From assembly GCF_000503775.1 (NCBI RefSeq), contig NZ_KI629782.1, positions 2,157,079 to 2,221,078 of the forward strand: a stretch of DNA of 64,000 bases, read 5' to 3'. Source of the DNA: Brevibacillus panacihumi W25 (GTDB taxonomy: Bacteria > Bacillota > Bacilli > Brevibacillales > Brevibacillaceae). The notes under the pieces were generated by a model. The model did not search any database. It saw nothing but the letters and a program-made list of their open reading frames with translations, and had not been told where the DNA came from. The position numbers and the translations under genes are program-made. Positions 52,752 through 62,180 of this stretch are shown piece after piece (position 1 is the first letter of the stretch; every line of letters starts with the position of its first letter).

Positions 52752-54989
52752 TCAAGGCTTCAATTGACGGGTCAATCTTTCCATTAATTCTTCGACGATC
52801 GAGCGAGCTTTTTGTTCGATTCCTTTCATGCCATAAATCATTCGTTCGTAGATTTCGGTCAGAAAACGCAGATCCTGCCGTTTGTCTCCCGATATATGCA
52901 ATCGGTTGACATATTCGCGCATCGTTTCACCCGCTTGTCGCCGTGAATGGACACTCTCCATCATCCGCATCAGCAAATGATAGCGATCTGCGTACTGATC
53001 CTTCTCCAGTTGACTCCACTTACGCCGCAGCCACCAGATCGTAATCTTCTGTCTGCGCCGCCAAGCCACGAAGCCGGCTGCTGCCAATGCCCCAACGAAA
53101 AGCGCGTTTACCTGCCAAGGAATCTGGAATCCACGATTGGAGATTGCATCAGCGCCCTCCAATTCATCAAAGCGCCCATCTCCGCGATTCAATGCACCCT
53201 GATTCCCCAGATCTGGCAGAGGAATGGGAGACTGCGCCTCCTCGGTATGCAAATCGTATTTAATCCGAACAGGAGAAGTAAAGGAGCTGGTCGCCTCAAA
53301 AGGTACCCATCCCATGTTCGGGAAGTAGACCTCTACCCAGGAATGGGCGTCCTTGCTTCGTACTTCCATGATGTCGTTGCCTGCATCATCCGCTCCTACT
53401 CGTTGTCCAGGCGCGAAGCCTTTTACCCAACGAGTGGGAATGTCAAGGGTTCGCAGCATAACGGCCATGGAAGTGGAAAAGTGATCGCAATACCCCCGGA
53501 AGCTCTCGAACAAGAACTGATCGACAAAATCTTGACCTTGTGCAGGAACTGGGACATCTGTGGTTTCATACTTATATTTTCCACTGGAGCGCAGGTAATT
53601 CTCGATCGCCCTTACTTTTTGATATGGTGTCGGAGCATCTTTGGTAATTTCCTCAGCCAGTTCTTTGACACGAGGCGGCAGTTGTTCAGGCAGTTGGAGA
53701 TAATGGGTCCTTATCTCGATCGGGTACTGCGACCCGGCTTGCGTGATGGCCTTTTCACTAATGATCGGGACCTCCGCCTCGACATTGTATTGCTTCAGCT
53801 TCATCAGCAGCGTATTAGGTCCTACGACGGGCTGTGAATGAGCCGCACCAGATGGCGGGATGAGATTGATCTTTCCTGCCCGGATTTCCAACTGCTGGTT
53901 CCAGGTGTCATACACGACTGTAGCATTTTCGGGTGTATAGTCCGTTACCTTTTTCAGCTGTCCCGGATAAAAGACAGTCGCATACTGCAGGGGCCCGCTA
54001 AAATAAAGCGAAGCTTTCACTTCTTTGGTTTCGGTCCCATGAAACAACGCGTTTTTCCACTCGTAGTTTTTCAAGTCCAGGATTGACTCATAATCTCGCT
54101 TGCCCTTTTCCCAGCCTGCTCCCGTATAGATGTCCTTGGAGTCTCCACGCCAGTAGCTTCGTTCATTGGTGAGACCCGTAAACACCAGCGTATTGTCGGA
54201 AACAAAAGGGCCGCCTAGCTGGCTATCGTTATTGTCATAGCCTACTTTTTTCATGCCGACAGCAGTCGTCGCCTGATCGCTCCCCATCAGATACGAGATG
54301 GGATCTGGCCAGCTCGCCTCTTTTTTGGGCGCCGTGTAGGCAATCCCGATGCTAACCCCGAGAACCAGCAATGGGGCCATGATGGCATTGGCAACCATCC
54401 ATCCCCGTTTCCCGTTCAGTGTCGCGATGCTGGTCACCTTCGTCAGATGCGAAATCGCCAGCAGCAGGAACCCATAGAGAAGCGACCGTACAATGCCCCC
54501 ATCCGCTTCATATGGCATGAATGTATCCAACAGGGCCAAATACGCCTCGGTCATCACGACAAACCACAGCACTTGCCGCTGCTCCAGCACCAGGTACGTA
54601 ATCATCGAAATCATGACGAGCAGCATCAGATCAAACATGCCATTGCGGGAGATCACTGACATCGCTCCCCAATCCTGCGATAAGACAAGCGGCATGTCCA
54701 GTACGATTTGCGCGTATAAATCGATCAGCCATTCCTTTTCCCAGAATGAGGTATCAAAAAAGGCAGCATGGAGCAGCCAGAGAACCCCGAGCAGCTTGAA
54801 CGGAAACGTAAGCCACCGATACGGCAGAAACAGATCCATGAGAATCACTGTACCTGCGATGGTGTAAAAAGGCCAAAGCGCTCCCGTATCCGTCAATTCT
54901 TGTAAAGGGAGAAGCCATTCTCGTAGAAGCAAAAAAAGGAACAGCGCAGAGATCATATCCAATATGGTCGGGCGTCTCCATTCGTACAT
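52752..54989 (-). CDS. Membrane transglutaminase-like protein (TgpA/YebA family)
   Basis: A 745-residue protein with about six membrane helices in 1-220, an extracellular domain with a transglutaminase-like core, one more helix near 625 and a cytoplasmic tail. The catalytic residues are Cys501 (SFRGYCDHFST) and His549 (DAHSWVEVY); the third position is Glu565 (PFEATSS) where Asp is common. Encoded downstream of DUF58 and MoxR genes, as in B. subtilis yeaC-yeaD-yebA. Substrate unknown. Confidence 0.9.
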   Translation of the reverse strand: MYEWRRPTILDMISALFLFLLLREWLLPLQELTDTGALWPFYTIAGTVILMDLFLPYRWLTFPFKLLGVLWLLHAAFFDTSFWEKEWLIDLYAQIVLDMPLVLSQDWGAMSVISRNGMFDLMLLVMISMITYLVLEQRQVLWFVVMTEAYLALLDTFMPYEADGGIVRSLLYGFLLLAISHLTKVTSIATLNGKRGWMVANAIMAPLLVLGVSIGIAYTAPKKEASWPDPISYLMGSDQATTAVGMKKVGYDNNDSQLGGPFVSDNTLVFTGLTNERSYWRGDSKDIYTGAGWEKGKRDYESILDLKNYEWKNALFHGTETKEVKASLYFSGPLQYATVFYPGQLKKVTDYTPENATVVYDTWNQQLEIRAGKINLIPPSGAAHSQPVVGPNTLLMKLKQYNVEAEVPIISEKAITQAGSQYPIEIRTHYLQLPEQLPPRVKELAEEITKDAPTPYQKVRAIENYLRSSGKYKYETTDVPVPAQGQDFVDQFLFESFRGYCDHFSTSMAVMLRTLDIPTRWVKGFAPGQRVGADDAGNDIMEVRSKDAHSWVEVYFPNMGWVPFEATSSFTSPVRIKYDLHTEEAQSPIPLPDLGNQGALNRGDGRFDELEGADAISNRGFQIPWQVNALFVGALAAAGFVAWRRRQKITIWWLRRKWSQLEKDQYADRYHLLMRMMESVHSRRQAGETMREYVNRLHISGDKRQDLRFLTEIYERMIYGMKGIEQKARSIVEELMERLTRQLKP

Positions 54990-54992
54990 CGC

Positions 54993-56195
54993 CTAAGCAC
55001 CCCCCATCTGTTTCCACTGGTGGTAATCCTGCGTATGGATCGACGTGCAAACCACCTTATTCGCTGCCAAGAGCCGCATTACTTGCATTTGCTCGGCGGT
55101 GTAAGCTCCGGTTCGACTGATGTGGAAGAGCTGCACCCGCCTTCCCTTTTGTACGAGAGATACCAGACGGGCTACCAGTTCCTTATCCAGCCGGGGTGTC
55201 ACCATCATGAGCGTCACGCCTTGCGATTGCTCCAGTGCTTCACGCCCGATCACCCGGGAAAACGAGTCGCTCCCCTCTGGCATGACTCTCGCCAGCTGAT
55301 CAAAGACCCGCAAAAAATGGGCGTGAGACAAGCCCGGATCGATCGACATGCGCTCCTTTTGCCTGAAAACCAGACCGTAATGATACTGATTGCGGTTGGC
55401 GTAGGCGATGAGGCTTGCCGTTACTTTGACAGCCAATTCAAATACTTCGGATGTAGGATAACTGCTTTTCTCCACATCCAGGAAAAAAGCTGCCTGGTTC
55501 ATCGCCTGATGCTCAAATTCCTTCGTCTTCAATCCAGTCCCGCGCGCTGAGGCCCTCCAGTGGATCTGACTGAGACGATCGCCGCGCTGGTACTCTCGCA
55601 CCCCGCGAACGGCCGCCACGTCATCCGAGCGGCGATGAGACACGTGAATGGTGCCGCTGAAGCTGCCGTCTCCAAGCGGCCAATGATTCACGTGCTGGTA
55701 GGATGGATAGACAAGTATATCATCTGCAAGAGAGATGACCTTTCTTCTCTCAATGAAACCGAAGAAATCTCCTCCACAGATGACCGTTTCCTGCAAACGG
55801 TAGTATCCACGAGGCAGTTGCGGAATGACATAGCGAAACTCGACCTCCCGCTTAAACCAGGGAAAAATCAGTTGCTTATGCGGCTCGTAAAAGCCAACCA
55901 GCCTCTCCGGGAGCGCTTCGATCACCATGTTCCACCCTAATGGAAACCAGATCCGCCGGCGCAGAAGAATCGTGACGACGACGTCTTCCCCTTCCTGCAG
56001 ACGATTTCGATCCAGCTGACGAACGACTTCCAAGGTGGCAAACATCAAGAAATAAGCCAAACACTCATAGACGAAAAAGACGAGGCTGCTGTAGAACAAA
56101 AACCAACTGGCGAATCCCCCCTGGAACATGGCGAATATATAGGTCACCAGCACCAGTGCGATTACATTGAATTTGCCCCATTTTTGTTGTCTCAT
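54993..56195 (-). CDS. DUF58 domain protein (YeaD-like)
   Basis: A 400-residue protein with two N-terminal membrane helices (about 10-55) and a DUF58 domain with the signature VREYQRGDRLSQIHWRASAR. DUF58 resembles a VWA fold and acts with MoxR ATPases, probably as a chaperone partner for the transglutaminase-like protein. It stops 3 bases before the next gene. Confidence 0.9.
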   Translation of the reverse strand: MRQQKWGKFNVIALVLVTYIFAMFQGGFASWFLFYSSLVFFVYECLAYFLMFATLEVVRQLDRNRLQEGEDVVVTILLRRRIWFPLGWNMVIEALPERLVGFYEPHKQLIFPWFKREVEFRYVIPQLPRGYYRLQETVICGGDFFGFIERRKVISLADDILVYPSYQHVNHWPLGDGSFSGTIHVSHRRSDDVAAVRGVREYQRGDRLSQIHWRASARGTGLKTKEFEHQAMNQAAFFLDVEKSSYPTSEVFELAVKVTASLIAYANRNQYHYGLVFRQKERMSIDPGLSHAHFLRVFDQLARVMPEGSDSFSRVIGREALEQSQGVTLMMVTPRLDKELVARLVSLVQKGRRVQLFHISRTGAYTAEQMQVMRLLAANKVVCTSIHTQDYHQWKQMGGA

Positions 56196-56209
56196 GATCT
56201 GTGGTCACC

Positions 56210-57163
56210 TCATCCCATCGGAACGCGGGTCTCTGCCAAGATTACCGTCAGAATCCGATCGACATTCGCCCCTTCCAAACGTGCTTCCGGCTTCACAATG
56301 ATTCGATGCGAGAACGTAACCGGGACGAGCTCTTTGACATCATCGGGAATGACATAATCACGGCCGCGTACGAACGCCAATGCTTGTGCCGCCCGATACA
56401 AGGCCAGGGAACCGCGCGGACTCACTCCTAGATAGACATGGTGATGGTCGCGGGTTTTGTGGCAGAGCCGGACGATGTATTCCTTGATGCCCTCTGACAC
56501 CTTCACCTCTGCGCTTTGGTCCTGCAATTGCCCCAGCTCATCCGCCGTCATGACAGGCTCCAAACTGTCCAATGGATTGCTGTCGGAAAAACGTGTGAGC
56601 ATGCGGGTCTCTTCCTCCATGCTCGGGTATCCCAGTCGCAATTGCATCAGGAAGCGGTCCAACTGCGCTTCCGGCAGCGGGAACGTCCCTTCGTACTCCA
56701 GCGGATTTTGCGTCGCCATGACGAAAAATGGTTTCGCCAGAGGATACGTTGTTCCATCTACCGTAATGGACCTTTCCTCCAATGCCTCCAGCAAAGCCGA
56801 CTGGGTTTTGGGCGATGTCCGATTGATTTCGTCTGCAAGTACTACATGGGCAAATAAAGGACCCTGACGGAACTCAAATTCCAGACTTTTTTGATTAAAT
56901 ATCGCAACCCCCGTTACATCGGTCGGCAGCAGGTCAGGGGTGAACTGAATCCGTTTGAATTCTCCTCCAATCGACTTGGCCAGCGCGCGAACGAGCATGG
57001 TTTTTCCCACGCCCGGTACGTCTTCCAGCAAGACATGTCCCTTCGCGAGAATCGCAGCAATCGTCAATTCAATGACAGAACGTTTGCCAATCAATACTTT
57101 TTCTATATTTGCAATTAAGTTTGTCACTGCAGGATGTACCTGTTCCACTTTAATCGGGTTCAT
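56210..57163 (-). CDS. MoxR-family AAA+ ATPase (YeaC-like)
   Basis: A 317-residue AAA+ protein. Walker A is VPGVGKTM, Walker B LADEINRT, sensor 1 ATQNP, and the MoxR insert GTFPLPEAQLDRF is present. The frame is open to 57280, but the ATG at 57163 after AGGAG gives a family-like MNPIKVEQVHPAV start. First gene of the MoxR-DUF58-transglutaminase operon. Confidence 0.9.
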   Translation of the reverse strand: MNPIKVEQVHPAVTNLIANIEKVLIGKRSVIELTIAAILAKGHVLLEDVPGVGKTMLVRALAKSIGGEFKRIQFTPDLLPTDVTGVAIFNQKSLEFEFRQGPLFAHVVLADEINRTSPKTQSALLEALEERSITVDGTTYPLAKPFFVMATQNPLEYEGTFPLPEAQLDRFLMQLRLGYPSMEEETRMLTRFSDSNPLDSLEPVMTADELGQLQDQSAEVKVSEGIKEYIVRLCHKTRDHHHVYLGVSPRGSLALYRAAQALAFVRGRDYVIPDDVKELVPVTFSHRIIVKPEARLEGANVDRILTVILAETRVPMG

Positions 57164-57366
57164 ATCGATAACAACTCCTGTTCCATTTCGTCTTCTATCA
57201 TGCCTGTGATCACGCATCAGACCCAAGAGCAAAGAGCAGAATCCTATACCTAAGGTACTGGATGAAATAAGGAGACACAAGGAAAAATTAATGAAGATTA
57301 CAAAATTTGTATAAAGAGAACAAACACTTTTATAGGGCTTTTATACAAAAACACGCCCTATAGTAC

Positions 57367-57393
57367 AAAAAAGAGTAGGACTGTCTCCTACTC
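57367..57393 (-). terminator. Terminator of tRNA-Gly
   Basis: On the minus strand, GAGTAGGA (57393-57386) pairs with TCCTACTC (57380-57373), followed by TTTTTT. Confidence 0.88.
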
Positions 57394-57410
57394 TTCCGCT
57401 GTTATAAAAA

Positions 57411-57486
57411 TGGAGCGGACGACGGGTCTCGAACCCGCGACCTTCGCCTTGGCAAGGCGACGCTCTACCAATTGAGCTACATCCGC
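57411..57486 (-). tRNA. tRNA-Gly (anticodon GCC)
   Basis: A 76-base cloverleaf with acceptor GCGGATG/CGTCCGC, D-loop AGCTCAATTGGTAGAGC, anticodon loop TTGCCAA, T arm GGGTTCGAGACCC and an encoded CCA end. It stands alone with its own terminator. Confidence 0.97.
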
Positions 57487-57574
57487 ATATTAGGAGTATG
57501 TATGTCCTACTCGTTTTGAACACGTTTATTTTAGCATGTTGTTTTATCAGGAGTCAAGCTTTTCACCTCCATTC

Positions 57575-57601
57575 AAAAAAAGCCGGAGAAACTCCTCCGG
57601 C
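57575..57601 (-). terminator. Terminator after nhaC
   Basis: On the minus strand, GCCGGAG (57601-57595) pairs with CTCCGGC (57588-57582), followed by seven T (57581-57575). Confidence 0.9.
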
Positions 57602-57627
57602 TTTCCGTGCTCCTGAATTTTCTACAT

Positions 57628-59043
57628 CTAGACAAACACCATGCCGATCAACAGGTACAACGCAGCAGAAATACTCGCTACAGTCAGCGCATATGGAAGC
57701 TGCGTTTTAACGTGGTCGATGTGGTCAGACGCTGCTCCTGTGGAAGCAAGCACTGTCGTATCAGACAAAGGCGAACAATGGTCACCCATGACTCCACCGC
57801 CGGCAACAGCAGCAATTGTCGCTACGACCAGGAGAGAGACTTCTCCTCCCGAAAAGGTAAACGCTAATGGTGCTGCCAATGGCATGACGATCGCGAACGT
57901 TCCCCATGAGGTGCCTGTAGCAAAGGAGATGACCCCACAGACGATAAAGATCAAAAACGGCAGCAACTGCGGAGTCAACCAGCTCTCCGTGACGGAAATA
58001 ATGTAGTGAGCGGTTCCCATATCCTTGCTTAGCTGGTTGAGCGAAAACGCGAAAGCCAATACCAGGATCGCTGGCATGACCCCTTTCATCCCCGCAGTGG
58101 CTGTTTTCATAATGTCTGAAAACGGAATTCCCTGAAAACGCATGATGATTCCGAGAATGACCGCGGCGGCCAAAAAGGCTTCCATGGTTTTCGCGGATTT
58201 CAAGGTCATGAAGGTACCCACTGCAATGGCAACGACAATCAGCACCGGCAGGAAAAAGTTGAGAAAGACGTTGGTCTTGATTCCCTCGTACGGCGGAGTA
58301 TCCGTCAACTCTGATCCCATTAGAGGATCAGCACCGTCGCGAAGCACTTTCCCCTCTTCGATGGCTCGGCGCTCCGCTTTTTTCATCGGACCGAAATCCG
58401 GAATGACGCGCATCGCCAGCAAGCCTACAAACAGAACAGACAAGATCGCGTAGAAATTGAACGGAATCGTTTGCAGGAACAAAGACATCGCTTCCGCTTC
58501 ATTCGTAATGGTTCCAACCCCGATTAACAAGCCCGTAAAATAAGCTGCCCATCCCGTAATGGGAACCAGCACGCTCACCGGAGCGGAGGTGGAGTCCGCG
58601 ATATAGGCGAGCTTTTCACGCGAGATTCTTGCTTTGTCCGCGAGATTGCGCATGGTCGAGCCTACGAACAGCGGGCTGAAATAATCGCTGAAGAACACAA
58701 ACATTCCAAGGAACCATGCCATTAGCTGTGTTTTGACGCGAGTGAACTTACGGCGTTCCAGCATCAGCGTTACATTCTGAATCGCACCCGTTCGTTGAAA
58801 AAAGGCAATCATGACGCCAATGAATAATTCCAGAAGGAGAAGTCCCGAAAAGCTGGTTGTACCGAGCGCTGTTTTCATCAAAGCGGGAAAGCCGAGCAAG
58901 CCCCCGCCAGATAATAAAATTCCCAAGAAACAAGCAACTGCTAATGAGAAGACAGTATTCCGCGTCCAAAATGCCAGAATCACGGAGACTACGGCAGGAA
59001 CCAGTGAGATGATTCCCATATGAACTGCTTCTGCTGCTTCCAT
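57628..59043 (-). CDS. nhaC: NhaC-family Na+/H+ antiporter or related secondary transporter
   Basis: A 471-residue transporter with about eleven hydrophobic helices. Family features are FFSDYFSPLFVGSTMRNLADKARISREKLAYIADSTSAPV, ISFATGTSWGTFAIVMPLAAPLA and GDHCSPLSDTTVLASTGA. Relatives may carry amino acids such as tyramine/tyrosine or malate/lactate, so substrate is uncertain. It starts 31 bases after the alanine-dehydrogenase-like gene, so it is in the same sigma-54 transcript. Confidence 0.85.
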   Translation of the reverse strand: MEAAEAVHMGIISLVPAVVSVILAFWTRNTVFSLAVACFLGILLSGGGLLGFPALMKTALGTTSFSGLLLLELFIGVMIAFFQRTGAIQNVTLMLERRKFTRVKTQLMAWFLGMFVFFSDYFSPLFVGSTMRNLADKARISREKLAYIADSTSAPVSVLVPITGWAAYFTGLLIGVGTITNEAEAMSLFLQTIPFNFYAILSVLFVGLLAMRVIPDFGPMKKAERRAIEEGKVLRDGADPLMGSELTDTPPYEGIKTNVFLNFFLPVLIVVAIAVGTFMTLKSAKTMEAFLAAAVILGIIMRFQGIPFSDIMKTATAGMKGVMPAILVLAFAFSLNQLSKDMGTAHYIISVTESWLTPQLLPFLIFIVCGVISFATGTSWGTFAIVMPLAAPLAFTFSGGEVSLLVVATIAAVAGGGVMGDHCSPLSDTTVLASTGAASDHIDHVKTQLPYALTVASISAALYLLIGMVFV

Positions 59044-59074
59044 CTTTTTACCCCCTTTTTCCCTCTTCTATCTT

Positions 59075-60175
59075 CTACACTCCCAGGAGCTTTTCTGCGC
59101 TGACTCGCTCCCGCTGCTGAATCAAAGCTGTTTCTTCGTGGGTCAGAATCCCCTTGTACGCTGTTAATCCACGACGCAAATACGGATTGCGGCGTGCTGC
59201 TTCTTCCGGTCCGTGGTCTGCAATTGATTGAATGTGAGCAAAGACAGAAGCCGCATAGGCAATCGAAGTCGTATGCGGGGCAGCCCCCGGGATGTTGTCT
59301 ACCCCAAAGTGAATAATGCCGTCTACTTCATAGACGGGATCCTCATACGTTGTCGGTCTGTAAGTCTCGATTGCTCCTCCCACATCCGCGCTAATATCGA
59401 TAATGACGGCTTTTTTCCGCATCAGCTTCAGCATGTCGCGAGTAATCAGGTGGTCCTTCCGTTGTTTGGGCCACTTGACGCAGTTGATCACCAGGTCGAC
59501 GTGGGGCAGCAATTGCCGGATGTTGCTCTGATTGGAGAACATCGTGTCGATCCCTTTTGGCAAAAGGTACTGCGCATCCCGCAATACACCGATGTTGACG
59601 TCCATCATCGTCACTCTTGCTCCCAGTGAGGAAAGCACGTTGGTTGCGCTGCGCCCCACGATTCCTGCACCAATCACGAGAGCCTGAATCCCCGGTGCTC
59701 CTCCGATGCCACCCACGAGCTTGCCCATACCGCCATTCACGCTAAGCAGATAGTGCGCGCCCCAAAGCGCCCCCAATTTTCCTGCTACTTCTCCATTTGG
59801 AGAGCCGTATTGGTGGGTATCCTCTGCTGTGAATGCGACCACCTTTTTGTCCAACAACACATCTACCTCTTCGCGATTAGCAGCTGGGTGAAGGCAGGTG
59901 AAAAGTATTTGTCCCTCTCGCAGCAAATCGTACTCTTCCGGCAATATCTCTTTTACCTTTACAATCAACTCGGCATCGGCATAGATTTCCTCCATGCCCT
60001 CCTTCAATACCGCTCCCGCCTCCAGATAAGACTCATCGGGAAATCCCGCATTTTCTCCTGTTCCTTTTCCGACAAGAACGGTATGTCCTCCCGCTGTCAG
60101 CTCGGACACCTCATTTGGTGTTAACACGACGCGAGATTCACCCTGTTTACATTCTTTAAACGTCCCGATAATCAT
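59075..60175 (-). CDS. Alanine dehydrogenase/transhydrogenase-family enzyme
   Basis: A 366-residue NAD-dependent oxidoreductase of the AlaDH/PNT family. The pyruvate-binding KVKE (Lys75) and LFTCLHP (His96) regions and the nucleotide motif VIGAGIVGRSA are visible. It is divergent from canonical Ald: the loop after the Rossmann motif reads INCVKWPKQRKDHLI instead of the usual GAVLIPGAKAP. The substrate may therefore differ from alanine. The ATG at 60175 (MIIGTFKE) has GGAGG 9 bases upstream; the ATG at 60184 touches the site. Confidence 0.82.
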   Translation of the reverse strand: MIIGTFKECKQGESRVVLTPNEVSELTAGGHTVLVGKGTGENAGFPDESYLEAGAVLKEGMEEIYADAELIVKVKEILPEEYDLLREGQILFTCLHPAANREEVDVLLDKKVVAFTAEDTHQYGSPNGEVAGKLGALWGAHYLLSVNGGMGKLVGGIGGAPGIQALVIGAGIVGRSATNVLSSLGARVTMMDVNIGVLRDAQYLLPKGIDTMFSNQSNIRQLLPHVDLVINCVKWPKQRKDHLITRDMLKLMRKKAVIIDISADVGGAIETYRPTTYEDPVYEVDGIIHFGVDNIPGAAPHTTSIAYAASVFAHIQSIADHGPEEAARRNPYLRRGLTAYKGILTHEETALIQQRERVSAEKLLGV

Positions 60176-60247
60176 GATGGACATCCTCCCTTACGTATGC
60201 ATGCCTTTTTGAAAAGAAAAAAGGCTTTCCGGATACCTACCCTTCTT

Positions 60248-60263
60248 AGCAAGGAGCATGCCA
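60248..60263 (-). promoter_or_regulatory. Sigma-54 promoter of the dehydrogenase-antiporter operon
   Basis: TGGCATGCTCCTTGCT on the minus strand (60263-60248) fits TGGCAC-N5-TTGCW with one mismatch and exact spacing between GG and GC. Transcription should start about 12 bases downstream. It lies 73 bases before the start codon, with a GCCTTTTT/AAAAAGGC hairpin in the leader. Confidence 0.85.
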
Positions 60264-60284
60264 ATGAGTTCATAAAAAATCAGT

Positions 60285-60332
60285 AAAAAAAGACGGCTGT
60301 CTCCCTGTTTCTTGGGAGATTCACCATCTTTT
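60285..60332 (-). terminator. Terminator after the sigma-54 activator gene
   Basis: On the minus strand an imperfect stem with inner CTCCC/GGGAG and outer GATGG/CCGTC pairs is followed by seven T. It lies between the activator repeats and the sigma-54 promoter. Confidence 0.7.
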
Positions 60333-60369
60333 CCATGCCTTAATCTGAAGCATTTCATCCTATTTGCTC

Positions 60370-60401
60370 GTTTTTGGGCAATGATCGGTTGTTTTTAGGC
60401 A
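60370..60401 (-). promoter_or_regulatory. Probable upstream activator sites for the sigma-54 activator
   Basis: Two direct repeats, GTTTTTGGGCA (60370-60380) and GTTTTTAGGCA (60391-60401), are 21 bases apart (two helical turns). They lie about 110-150 bases upstream of the sigma-54 promoter and just downstream of the activator gene. Confidence 0.6.
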
Positions 60402-60433
60402 GTTGTTCAAGTAGAAAGCTTGCTTCTCTGCCG

Positions 60434-61852
60434 CTATTTGATCCCGTATTCTCTCAACTTATTTTGGAGCGACTGCCGCGGTATGCTCAGTAATTGTGCT
60501 GCTCGAGTTACATTCCCTTGCGTTTTATGGATCGCCCTCTGAATCATTTTTCTTTCAAGTGCAGCTACCGCTTCTTTTAACGGCATGAAATCCTCTTCTC
60601 CCCCATCCTGGCTCGCTCCATTGGGCTCCGCTTCCTCGTCTACCAGGTGACGAATGACTTTCTCCAGATCGCTGCGCTGAAGGGTCTCCTCTTTCTCCTC
60701 TTTGAGCAGGAGCGCGAATTCCACTACACTCTCAAATTCCCGAATATTGCCGGGCCAATCATGTGACAGCAAACACTCATGTACCCCTTTTACGATATGT
60801 CGGACGTTTTTCTGCAATAGCTTGTTATATTTCGTAATGAAGTAAGGCAATAGCAGTTCAATGTCCTCTCTTCTCTCTCGCAATGGAGGCAAATGCAAAG
60901 CCATTACACAAATCCGATAGTAAAGGTCTGGACGAAGCTCTCCGTCTTTTACACAGAGGCGCGGATGCTTGTTCAAAGCTGCGATCACTCGCACATTTAC
61001 TTTGCGAGTATGCTTGTCCCCCAATCTGCGAATCATCCCGTCCTCGAGTACCCTCAGCAATTTTGCCTGAAGATGATGCGGCATGGAGTTGAGTTCGTCC
61101 AGAAATACCGTCCCGCCATCTGCCAGTTCAAATAGACCTGGGCGATCCTCCGCTCCTGTGAAGCTGCCTTTTTTTGTGCCAAACAAAAGACTCTCCATCA
61201 AGCTTTCCGGTATCGCCGCACAGTTTTGCGCAATAAATGGTTTATCTGCCCGTTCACTGGCATTGTGGAGCGCTTGCGCAAACAGCTCCTTCCCTGTTCC
61301 GGTCTCTCCAAACAAGCAGACAGGTGAACGCCCCCGCGCCATTTTTTCTGCTTGTCTCTTCAACTCCAGCATCTGTTCGTTGGCTGTCACAATATCATCC
61401 AATGTGTATCTTGCTGCCTCGGGCTGAATATTTCCCTCGCTCTGCCTGTCTGGCAAGAACAGGCTTGCGTCCAGTTCAATAAACTCATCTACTGCCTGTT
61501 TATCCTCACTGATATCTTTTGACAGTTCGATGGCCCCAATCACTTTTCCGTTTGTCTTAATAGGTAGGGTCACATTGGTCGTCTCTATTTTTTTACCGGA
61601 AAAATCGATGATCTCCTGACGATTGCGAAAAATAGGGCGCCCCGTCTTCAATGCGTGGTAGAGTGTGCTTGTTTGTTCATTTAGCATCGGGAAGGACGTA
61701 AACAGATTTTCCCCGACTATTTCATCCGTCTTCTCATCTGCAGAGGCAAAACGCGGGTTGAATTTTACTGAAAAGAGGATCGTTCCGGAAGTATCGATAA
61801 TGGTAATGCCGTCAATGTATGTGATTTGTTGAAGCAATCCGTCTCTTTGCAA
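60434..61852 (-). CDS. Sigma-54-dependent transcription activator (PAS + AAA+ + Fis HTH)
   Basis: A 472-residue activator. A PAS-like sensor (about 8-115) with IDGITIIDTSGTILF, a central AAA+ domain with Walker A GETGTGKE, the sigma-54 contact loop GSFTGA (a known variant of GAFTGA), GGTVFLDELNSMP and PLRERREDIELLLPYF, then a C-terminal Fis helix-turn-helix (NVTRAAQLLSIPRQSLQNKLREY). The TTG start at 61852 has GGAGG 7 bases upstream. It should control the adjacent dehydrogenase-antiporter operon. Confidence 0.92.
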   Translation of the reverse strand: MQRDGLLQQITYIDGITIIDTSGTILFSVKFNPRFASADEKTDEIVGENLFTSFPMLNEQTSTLYHALKTGRPIFRNRQEIIDFSGKKIETTNVTLPIKTNGKVIGAIELSKDISEDKQAVDEFIELDASLFLPDRQSEGNIQPEAARYTLDDIVTANEQMLELKRQAEKMARGRSPVCLFGETGTGKELFAQALHNASERADKPFIAQNCAAIPESLMESLLFGTKKGSFTGAEDRPGLFELADGGTVFLDELNSMPHHLQAKLLRVLEDGMIRRLGDKHTRKVNVRVIAALNKHPRLCVKDGELRPDLYYRICVMALHLPPLRERREDIELLLPYFITKYNKLLQKNVRHIVKGVHECLLSHDWPGNIREFESVVEFALLLKEEKEETLQRSDLEKVIRHLVDEEAEPNGASQDGGEEDFMPLKEAVAALERKMIQRAIHKTQGNVTRAAQLLSIPRQSLQNKLREYGIK

Positions 61853-62002
61853 ATCGATTCCTCCGTTTTTACAAGTCTCCCTTCTTATCGTAACACCCTT
61901 TCCATGCCTGCAAAACCCTTCTAGCGCCGAATATATGTACCGTTTCCTGGATAAGCAATGGCGCTTTCGAGCACATTACTATGTTGAGGAGGTGAGACTT
62001 TC

Positions 62003-62170
62003 TTGAAAAATCAGGATGAACAGAAGGATCAATCTACCAGCACAGAGAACGTAACATCTTCAAATTCTTCTCTGGACGAAAGCGAAATTGAAAAACGTCA
62101 TCAATTTCAGATGTTTCCTACACCGGACGAAAAGTTCGCTTCAAAGGTAATAACCGAACTGGAGGATTGA
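62003..62170 (+). CDS. Small acidic protein of unknown function (55 residues)
   Basis: Begins at TTG 62003 with AGGAGGTGA 7 bases upstream, an excellent ribosome site. The product starts MKNQDEQKDQSTSTENV, is rich in Glu, Asp, Ser and Gln, and ends KVITELED. No membrane segment. A strong terminator follows at once, supporting a real short gene. Possibly a small intrinsically disordered or spore-associated protein; I do not recognise it. Confidence 0.7.
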   Translation: MKNQDEQKDQSTSTENVTSSNSSLDESEIEKRHQFQMFPTPDEKFASKVITELED

Positions 62171-62180
62171 TTTCACTTAG

